Assembly (NCBI GenBank): GCA_030669465.1
Contig: DAOVDN010000018.1
Span: forward strand, 1-10,649
DNA: 10,649 bases
Direction: 5' to 3'
Source of the DNA: Desulfobacterales bacterium
Lineage (GTDB): Bacteria; Desulfobacterota; Desulfobacteria; Desulfobacterales; ETH-SRB1
Made by a program: the position numbers and the translations under genes. Shown one piece after another: positions 4,673 through 10,649 of the stretch. Under the pieces are notes generated by a model. The model was not told the DNA's origin. It did not search any database and saw only the letters and a program-made list of their open reading frames with translations. Each line of letters starts with the position of its first letter. Position 1 is the stretch's first letter.

Positions 4673-5806
4673 ATGGAGCGGGAGCTCAAAGAACATATGG
4701 AAAATCTGGGACTGTTGGTCGAAAAAAGAACCGAAGAACTGATTGAGGCCCATAAGTATACCCGCGGCCTGATTGAGAGCAGCCTGGATGCATTAGTCAT
4801 CTTCGATGAGGATGGTGTTATAACCGATGTCAATGAGCAAACGGTCAGGCTTACCGGGTACGACCGTGAGGAGCTGGTTGGCAGCCGCTTCCGTAATTAC
4901 TTTACCGACCCGGAAAGGGCGGCCGAAGGTGTGAGGATATCTTTTGAGGTGGGAAAGGTCACTAACTATGAACTGGTCATGAAATCAAAGACAGGCGAGG
5001 AAACGCCTGTGTCCTATAATGCCACAGTGTATAGGGATGAGGAAGGACGGGTTAAAGGGGTCATTGCTGCGGCCAGGGATATGACGGAAATAGCAAGACT
5101 TCAGCATCAGTTGGTTATGGCCGAAAAACATGTTGGTATTGGCCGTCTGGCCGCGGGCGTAGCGCATGAGATCAAGAACCAGTTGGCTCCGACCCTCATT
5201 GAGGTACAAAGGATTATCGAACAGATTGAAGACAGTAAAAAGCCTTCTCATGAATTCATCCTTGAACGTGCCCGGACGATTGAGCAGGCCACCAGGAGCG
5301 CTAACAGAATCACTATGGCACTGCTCGACTACGCCAGAGAAACCAGACCGGAATTTGTATCTTATAATCTTAAGGATTCCATAAAAGGTGTTCTTTCCCT
5401 TCATGAATCCAAGTGCCACAGCGCTAATATCGAACTGAAACTGGAAACAGTCGACGTTCCAAAGATATATGCTGACAAAAGGCAGATCGAGCAGGCCTTG
5501 ATCAATATTATCGACAATGCGTATGAGGCCATTGTCAGCAAGGGCGAAGGTGGAGTCATAGCCATTTCCGTCAAGAAAGAGGACCGGTATGCGGTCGTAA
5601 GCATCCGGGATACAGGTATTGGTATCCCCAAAGAAGATCTGGCCAGGATCTTTGACCCGTTTTTTACGTCCAGATCCCCTCGGGGTACAGGGCTTGGCCT
5701 GAGCATCAGTTATGGGATTGTTGAGAAACATGGTGGCCGGATAGATCTTGAAAGCGAGCCGGGCAGAGGCTCTACCTTCAGGATCTATCTGCCCATTGTT
5801 CCCTAA
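4673..5806 (+). CDS. Cytosolic PAS-domain sensor histidine kinase
   Basis: A 377-residue kinase without membrane segments. It autophosphorylates on histidine in response to a signal sensed by its PAS domain. Order: charged coiled-coil start (1-30), PAS domain (about 31-140, ending VIAAARDMTEI), HisKA with the phosphoacceptor H165 in GVAHEIKNQLAP, and HATPase_c with the N-box NIIDNAYEAI (278-287), G1 DTGIGIP (313-319), F-box FDPFFTS (327-333) and G2 GTGLGLS (338-344). The usual HExxNPL proline is replaced by glutamine (HEIKNQL). The start is uncertain: AAGGAG (4667-4672) directly touches the ATG at 4673, which is too close, and the next ATG at 4697 has only a weak upstream signal. The coiled coil resembles the linker that follows HAMP in longer kinases, so an upstream sensor may have been lost. 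The hybrid kinase follows on the same strand after a structured element. Confidence 0.9.
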   Translation: MERELKEHMENLGLLVEKRTEELIEAHKYTRGLIESSLDALVIFDEDGVITDVNEQTVRLTGYDREELVGSRFRNYFTDPERAAEGVRISFEVGKVTNYELVMKSKTGEETPVSYNATVYRDEEGRVKGVIAAARDMTEIARLQHQLVMAEKHVGIGRLAAGVAHEIKNQLAPTLIEVQRIIEQIEDSKKPSHEFILERARTIEQATRSANRITMALLDYARETRPEFVSYNLKDSIKGVLSLHESKCHSANIELKLETVDVPKIYADKRQIEQALINIIDNAYEAIVSKGEGGVIAISVKKEDRYAVVSIRDTGIGIPKEDLARIFDPFFTSRSPRGTGLGLSISYGIVEKHGGRIDLESEPGRGSTFRIYLPIVP

Positions 5807-5986
5807 GGGTTCGCTCAAAAATAACTTCGCGTTTTCTCGCTTAAGATTTGAGTCAGGTTTGGTTGATCTGATTGAGCAAAGTTTGAGTAATAGCATGCTA
5901 TTTCGAGTACTTTGCGATTGAAGATCGGCCAAAGATGGCTTGAAGCTTAAGATGCGAAAATGTGAAGTTATTTTTGAGCGAGCCCT
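5806..5986 (+). repeat. Structured palindromic element, copy B (181 bp), between the two kinase genes
   Basis: The ends (5806-5828 and 5964-5986) are reverse complements at 22 of 23 bases, the odd one being a G-U pair. Interior stems include GCAAAGT/ACTTTGC (5876-5882 with 5909-5915) and the 14-base palindrome AATAGCATGCTATT (5889-5902). Its interior aligns with copy A (2535-2720), but its outer arms do not, apart from ATAACTTC/GAAGTTAT. It begins on the last base of the kinase stop codon and ends five bases before the ribosome binding site of the next gene. A predicted ATG at 5940 lies inside it and is not a convincing start. Confidence 0.8.
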
Positions 5987-5990
5987 AAGT

Positions 5991-5996
5991 AGGAGG
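5991..5996 (+). promoter_or_regulatory. Ribosome binding site that decides the hybrid kinase start
   Basis: AGGAGG followed by six A bases leads to GTG at 6003. This is a near-ideal Shine-Dalgarno and spacing. The alternative in-frame ATG at 5940 lies inside the structured repeat and would add 21 residues with no similarity to receiver domains. Confidence 0.85.
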
Positions 5997-6002
5997 AAAA
6001 AA

Positions 6003-8666
6003 GTGGCATCCCCTCACAGGATTCTAGTATGCGATGACGAAGAAAAGATACGCAAATCCCTATGCGGTTTGCTTCAAGACCACGGCTATGAGGTGGTAAG
6101 CGTCTCGAACGGCTTGGAATGCTGGGAAATCCTGACAATTCAACAGTTTGACATAGTGATCCTGGATATCATCATGCCTGACATGGACGGAATCGAGGTG
6201 TTGGCCAGAATAAAGGAGATGTATGAGGATACGGAAGTAATCATGATTACCGGTTATGCCGATAAAGACAAGGCCATCACTACCTTTCGCCTCGATGCCT
6301 ATGATTTCATTGAAAAGCCCTTTGAATCCAAAGACATATTAAACACGGTCTCGCACTGCCTGAGTCAACTCGACCTGAGAAGGAAGATTGAAAAGAAGAG
6401 CCTGCAACTGAAGGAGTCAGAGGAAAAATATCGAAGGATATTCGATGACTCCAAAGACATGATCTACATGACTACCCGGGAAGGAAGATTGATTGACGTC
6501 AACCAGGCCGGGGTTGAACTCTTAGGATATGACAGTAAACAAGAACTCTTAGACATAGAGTCAACGGAGGTCTTATATTGCCACTCGGGTGACAGGAAGC
6601 GATTTCAAGAAAAGATCGAAAGAGACGGTTTTGTCAAGGACTACGCGGTTGAGTTCAAAAAGAAAGATGGAACCAAAATCTATGTCTTGATTACGTCAAA
6701 TACAAGAAAAGACGAAAAAGGAAACGTGCTTGGTTATGAAGGGATCGTACGGGATGTAACTGAGGCAAAGATAGCTCTGGAAAAGACAACAGCGCTGATG
6801 AGAACTATCAGGGAAGCAAAGGAGGAATGGGAGGACACATTTGATGCCATTGAAGCTGCTATTTTTCTGGTAGACAAGACCTATACCATTCATAGGGCGA
6901 ATATAGGGCTGGCCAAACTGGTAGGAAAAGACCTGACCGATATTATCGGCCAAAGATGTTATAAGCTCCTTCACGGGATTGACCATGTGCCGGAGTTTTG
7001 CCCCCGGCCTTTGGTGGTTAAAAACCGTTGTTCTTATGCCGATGAACTATGGGAGCCTGATCTCAATCGGCATCTGCGGATTTCTTACTATCCTATTATC
7101 GGCAGGGATGGGGGTGTTCGAGAGGTTATTCACGTGATGAGAGATATCACGAAAAGAAAAAAGGCGTATCAGGAAATTGAATACCTTGCCAGCGTTGTTC
7201 GCTATTCCCAGGACGCCATTATCAGCACAGACCTGGATTGCAGGATCACCAGTTGGAACAAAGCGGCCGAGAATATCTTTGGCTACAAAGAAAAAGAGGC
7301 CGTCGGAGATTTCATATATATTGTCGTTCCGGAGGACCAGAGAAAAGATTGTCGTTTCTTTATCGAGAAAGTTAGTGAAAAGCAGATATTAGAGCACTAC
7401 AAAAGAATAAGAATGACAAAAGATGGACGGCTTATCAATGTGGATATGACACTTTCTCCGATCAAAGACAGTGAGGGAGGTATAATTGGCGTTTCTATTA
7501 TAGCAAGAGATATTACTTATGAGAAGCGACTTGAAGCCAAACTCCTTCAGGCCCAGAAGATGGAATCGATTGGCACACTGGCTGGTGGGATTGCCCATGA
7601 CTTTAATAACCTGCTCATGGGGATTCAAGGTTATGCCTCTCTGATGCTCCTGGATACTGATCCCTCACTTCCGCATTATAACATGCTAAAAAAGATCGAA
7701 AAGCAAGTACAGGGTGGCGCCAACCTGGCCAAACAGTTGCTCGGCTTTGCAAGGGGTGGAAGATACGAACCCAGGCCGACCAATCTTAATGAGATAATCG
7801 ACAGGTCGTCCCGGATGTTTGGTCAAACCAGGAAAGAGATTATTATTCACAGGAAATTCGAAAAAGACCTGTGGGTGGTTGACGTGGATCAAGGCCAGAT
7901 GGAGCAAGTCCTTCTGAATCTCTATGTCAATGCCTGGCATGCCATGCCTGGTGGGGGAAATCTCTATGTAGAAACAAGTAATGTCACACTAAACGAGTCT
8001 TACGTGAAACCGCATGATGTAGAACACGGCAACTATGTGAAAATATCGATTACCGATAGCGGTGTGGGGATGGATAAAGAGACACAGCAGCGGATCTTTG
8101 ATCCGTTCTTCACCACCAAGGAGATGGGGAGAGGCACCGGCCTGGGCCTGGCCTCGGTGTATGGGATTGTTAAGAACCACAAAGGGATCATCACCGTTTA
8201 CAGCAAAAAAGGCCATGGTGCTACATTTAATATCTATTTGCCTGTTTCTGAGAAGGCCATAGTCCCTCCAACCAGGATGGTGAATGACGATGTTATGAAG
8301 GGAACCGAAACCATCCTCGTGGTAGATGACGAGGTGCACGTGCTGGATACAACCAGAGCAATGTTGGAACATCTGGGCTACACCGTGCTCACGGCTGAGG
8401 GAGGAGAAGCAGGATGGGAGATATATCAAGACAATAAGGACACGATCGGCCTTGTCATACTGGACATGGTCATGCCGGGGATGGGTGGCGGTGAGGTCTA
8501 TGATCGGATGAAGGCATTGGATCCCGATGTAAAGGTTATCATCTCAAGCGGCTACAGCCTTAACGTTGAGGCCTCTGAAATTATGGGACGAGGTGCAAAT
8601 GATTTTATTCAAAAACCGTTCGGTGTCAAAGATTTGTCACATAAAATACGAAAAGTGATAGTGTGA
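6003..8666 (+). CDS. Hybrid sensor histidine kinase, REC-PAS-PAS-PAS-HisKA-HATPase-REC
   Basis: From the GTG the protein has 887 residues and no membrane segment. Order: receiver 1 (about 5-125; D11, D12, phosphoacceptor D55 in [10 protein letters not shown]83, K105); PAS 1 (about 138-255, ending [10 protein letters not shown]); PAS 2 (about 275-385, with [11 protein letters not shown] and ending [10 protein letters not shown]); PAS 3 (about 392-505, ending [10 protein letters not shown]); HisKA with H532 in [11 protein letters not shown]; HATPase_c with N639 and N643, G1 DSGVGM (685-690), FDPFFTT (699-705) and G2 GTGLGLA (711-717); receiver 2 (about 769-887; D775, D776, phosphoacceptor D821 in [10 protein letters not shown]871). 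All key residues are present. The N-terminal receiver could take phosphate from the upstream kinase, and the C-terminal one from its own H532, giving a phosphorelay. No histidine phosphotransfer or DNA-binding domain is present, so the output must lie elsewhere. Confidence 0.93.
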   Translation: MASPHRILVCDDEEKIRKSLCGLLQDHGYEVVSVSNGLECWEILTIQQFDIVILDIIMPDMDGIEVLARIKEMYEDTEVIMITGYADKDKAITTFRLDAYDFIEKPFESKDILNTVSHCLSQLDLRRKIEKKSLQLKESEEKYRRIFDDSKDMIYMTTREGRLIDVNQAGVELLGYDSKQELLDIESTEVLYCHSGDRKRFQEKIERDGFVKDYAVEFKKKDGTKIYVLITSNTRKDEKGNVLGYEGIVRDVTEAKIALEKTTALMRTIREAKEEWEDTFDAIEAAIFLVDKTYTIHRANIGLAKLVGKDLTDIIGQRCYKLLHGIDHVPEFCPRPLVVKNRCSYADELWEPDLNRHLRISYYPIIGRDGGVREVIHVMRDITKRKKAYQEIEYLASVVRYSQDAIISTDLDCRITSWNKAAENIFGYKEKEAVGDFIYIVVPEDQRKDCRFFIEKVSEKQILEHYKRIRMTKDGRLINVDMTLSPIKDSEGGIIGVSIIARDITYEKRLEAKLLQAQKMESIGTLAGGIAHDFNNLLMGIQGYASLMLLDTDPSLPHYNMLKKIEKQVQGGANLAKQLLGFARGGRYEPRPTNLNEIIDRSSRMFGQTRKEIIIHRKFEKDLWVVDVDQGQMEQVLLNLYVNAWHAMPGGGNLYVETSNVTLNESYVKPHDVEHGNYVKISITDSGVGMDKETQQRIFDPFFTTKEMGRGTGLGLASVYGIVKNHKGIITVYSKKGHGATFNIYLPVSEKAIVPPTRMVNDDVMKGTETILVVDDEVHVLDTTRAMLEHLGYTVLTAEGGEAGWEIYQDNKDTIGLVILDMVMPGMGGGEVYDRMKALDPDVKVIISSGYSLNVEASEIMGRGANDFIQKPFGVKDLSHKIRKVIV

Positions 8667-8790
8667 GCATTAGACAAAAAAACCGCTTGCAGTCTGGCCT
8701 GTCAGTGTGTTATTCGGACTTGAAAAACGCCCACTTTGTCTCTGCCTGGCAGAAACGTTTCTTAAGGGACTTAAGCTCTCAATGCAAAAA

Positions 8791-8805
8791 AGACCTTTGA
8801 AAAAT
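8791..8805 (+). repeat. 15-base motif shared with the ino1 upstream region
   Basis: AGACCTTTGAAAAAT here is the exact reverse complement of 4106-4120. In both places it lies upstream of a gene and in the same orientation relative to it: 20 bases before the activase start here, and about 100 before ino1. With the following GGTCT it can form a five-base stem. The rest of the 159-base gap (8667-8825) shows no clear terminator or promoter. Confidence 0.4.
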
Positions 8806-8825
8806 GGTCTCAAAAGGAATTAGTT

Positions 8826-10649
8826 ATGGAGAATTATTATATTGGTATTGACGCCGGTTCTGTAAGTGTAAACGCTGTTGTAATCGACAAGAATGGAGAA
8901 TTAATTTACGAGTACCCTTACAAAAGACATTTTGGCGGGGTGGAGACATCTGTCTTTAAGATCATCAGTGAGCTATACACCCGTTTTGCCTTTGAAAAAA
9001 TAAGGGCCCTCGCCTTTACCGGAAATCAAGGGAGAATGATAAGTGACAGAATAGGCGGATTTTATGAGTTTGAATCTATTGCTCAAATCCTTGGTTCCGT
9101 GTTCTTACACTCAGATGTAAGGACTATTGTCAGTATGGGCGGACAGGAGACTGCATTATATATTCTCAGTCATCATGGAGGCAGGTGGGAACTTGATGAT
9201 TTCAACACAAACGGCCCATGTGCATCCGGCACAGGATCCTTTATTGACCAACAGGCAGAAAGATTGGCATCATCTATATACGGAAAAGAAAAAGATATAT
9301 CAGAGGCTCATATTGGTAAGATTCTGGAGGATTTTATTAAATTGGGTCTTAAAAGTAAAAACCCTTCGAGTGTAGCCTGTCGATGCACGGTCTTTACCAA
9401 GTCGGATATGATCCACCTCCAGAATAAGGGTGAAAAACTCAGCGATATCATTGCCGGCTTACACGCTGGAAATGCGTCGAACTACTTAAGCACCATTGTC
9501 TCTAACCGGGTGCTACCCAAGCCTATAATATTTATTGGTGGTTTGGCAGCTAACGAGCTTCAGGTAAAGGCATTCAGAAATCATTTTTCCGATCTGATAG
9601 TTCCAAAACATTTTACTTCTGTTGGCGCCTTAGGGGTTGCCCTTCAGGCCAAAGAATTAAATATAGTCACTAAACCCGATTTAAATGAGCTTAAATCCAT
9701 TGCAGAAAAAGGATCGTTTTCATTTTCAGCAACACCGAGATTGCAACTTATCAAGACAGACTTTCCAGCAGACAATCAGGTAAAAAGAGAGCCAAATACC
9801 ATGGAACAAATCCCTGTATTTTTGGGAATCGATATAGGCTCGACAACTACCAAATATGCCCTTATCAACAAAAAAAGAGAAATCATAGACAAGGAGTATC
9901 GCCAGACAACAGGTAAACCCATTGAAGCAACCCAGAATCTTTTGAGGATATTAAAGAAAAGATTTGGAAACCGGATAGATATCAAAGGACTGGCAACTAC
10001 GGGTTCAGGAAGAATGGTGGTTGGTGATTTCCTTAATGCAGACCTTATTATCGACGAGATAACCGCTCATGCACGGGGCGCTGTTGAAATTGACCCTGCA
10101 ATAGATACCATTTTTGAAATAGGGGGACAGGATAGTAAATACATCTCTATTTCCAATACCTATCCACTTGATTTTGACATGAACAAGGTCTGTGCGGCCG
10201 GAACAGGGAGCTTTTTGCATGAGCTGGCAAATAAAAATAGCATAAACATTGTTGAAGAATTTCAGGAAATAGCTCTGTCGTCAAAAAATCCTATCAAACT
10301 GACCGAAAGATGTACTGTATTTATGGAATCTGATCTTGTATCTTATGCGCAAAAAGGCGGGCAAAAAAATGATCTTATCGCCGGCCTTTGTTATGCCATT
10401 GTCTATAACTACCTGCATAGAGTAATTGGAAACAAAAAGATAGGCAACAGGATAATGTTCCTGGGCGGCCCTTCTCTGAATAGAGCGATAGTAGCCGCCT
10501 TTGAGGCAGTACTGGAAAAGGGCCTTTTAATACCCAAGCACAGGGAGGTACTTGGTGGCTTCGGAGCTGCCATCAGCGTGCAGGAAAAGATGGAGAGAGA
10601 AAATAAAGAAATATCTTCTTTCAGGGGGCTCGATGAGGCAATTAATGAC
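8826..10649 (+). CDS. Two-domain CoA-dehydratase activase (BadF/BadG/BcrA/BcrD ATPase family), 3' end outside the window
   Basis: An open frame of 608 codons that runs off the window. Proteins of this family (HgdC-like) use ATP to inject an electron into 2-hydroxyacyl-CoA dehydratases or benzoyl-CoA reductases through a [4Fe-4S] cluster. Domain 1: GIDAGSVSVNAVVID (7-21), GGQE (105-108), GPCASGTGSF (130-139, C132) and CRCTVFTKSDM (185-195). Domain 2: GIDIGSTTTKYALI (334-347), GGQDSK (433-438), KVCAAGTGSF (454-463, C456), ERCTVFMESDL (494-504, C496) and FLGGPSLNRA (545-554). Each domain carries the cysteines expected of the cluster motifs; domain 1 has GGQE where GGQD is usual. Tandem activase domains are typical of the large form of about 1,400 residues that continues into DUF2229 and dehydratase-like parts, so more should follow downstream. 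AAAGGA at 8813-8818 is well placed for the ATG. The substrate is unknown. Confidence 0.9.
   Translation, partial: MENYYIGIDAGSVSVNAVVIDKNGELIYEYPYKRHFGGVETSVFKIISELYTRFAFEKIRALAFTGNQGRMISDRIGGFYEFESIAQILGSVFLHSDVRTIVSMGGQETALYILSHHGGRWELDDFNTNGPCASGTGSFIDQQAERLASSIYGKEKDISEAHIGKILEDFIKLGLKSKNPSSVACRCTVFTKSDMIHLQNKGEKLSDIIAGLHAGNASNYLSTIVSNRVLPKPIIFIGGLAANELQVKAFRNHFSDLIVPKHFTSVGALGVALQAKELNIVTKPDLNELKSIAEKGSFSFSATPRLQLIKTDFPADNQVKREPNTMEQIPVFLGIDIGSTTTKYALINKKREIIDKEYRQTTGKPIEATQNLLRILKKRFGNRIDIKGLATTGSGRMVVGDFLNADLIIDEITAHARGAVEIDPAIDTIFEIGGQDSKYISISNTYPLDFDMNKVCAAGTGSFLHELANKNSINIVEEFQEIALSSKNPIKLTERCTVFMESDLVSYAQKGGQKNDLIAGLCYAIVYNYLHRVIGNKKIGNRIMFLGGPSLNRAIVAAFEAVLEKGLLIPKHREVLGGFGAAISVQEKMERENKEISSFRGLDEAIND

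Noticed and set aside
4985..5932. Long minus-strand open frame (315 codons) opposite the histidine kinase gene
   Set aside because: It mirrors the kinase coding frame, begins inside the structured element, and shows no recognisable domain; the plus strand carries all kinase motifs in order.
5806..5986. Riboswitch controlling the hybrid kinase
   Set aside because: The position before a gene is suggestive, but a homologous copy lies among gene fragments at 2535-2720 with no gene to control, so a mobile or repeated element is simpler.
7989..8429. Minus-strand open frame of 146 codons opposite the hybrid kinase
   Set aside because: It is a shadow of the HATPase and receiver 2 coding region, with no domain and no ribosome binding site.
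8667..8825. Terminator or small RNA between the hybrid kinase and the activase
   Set aside because: Only short stems such as AGACC/GGTCT are visible, without a T-run or clear promoter.

Overview
The window looks like a chromosomal stretch of an anaerobic bacterium, most plausibly a Desulfobacterota (deltaproteobacterial) lineage. This rests on gene content and repeat style: multi-PAS cytosolic kinases, a two-domain CoA-enzyme activase of the kind found in strict anaerobes, an AAA/DUF4143 ATPase, a RAYT transposase, and very repeat-rich gaps. It is an inference; no rRNA or other phylogenetic marker is present.

Layout. (1) 1-740: a REP-associated tyrosine transposase gene with REP-like palindromes on both sides, including a REPIN-like inverted pair. 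(2) 740-966: palindromic and heptamer repeats, then a control region with two GGTAA-N6-TTACC palindromes ahead of an intact AAA/DUF4143 ATPase gene (967-2256). (3) 2257-2904: a graveyard of repeats, with Walker A fragments of two further ATPase genes on opposite strands on either side of a 186-bp structured palindromic element (copy A). (4) 2905-4002, minus strand: inositol-3-phosphate synthase. (5) 4003-4672: no intact gene; dispersed repeats around a GxxExxxY-family remnant. (6) 4673-8666: a PAS histidine kinase and a REC-PAS-PAS-PAS-HK-REC hybrid kinase in tandem, separated by the second structured element (copy B, 181 bp). The hybrid kinase probably starts at a GTG just after that element, not at the ATG inside it. 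(7) 8826 to the window end: a CoA-dehydratase activase with two BadF/BcrA-type ATPase domains, open at the edge.

Function. The two kinases have no membrane segments and no DNA-binding output, so they look like an intracellular phosphorelay whose final regulator lies elsewhere. The inositol synthase and the activase are metabolic genes with no evident link to the kinases.

The main non-coding signal is the element pair at 2535-2720 and 5806-5986. The outer arms differ in sequence between copies, yet each copy pairs with itself almost perfectly. Interior stems show compensatory changes and shared G-U pairs, which suggests a structured RNA or hairpin-mobilised element, probably active as plus-strand RNA.
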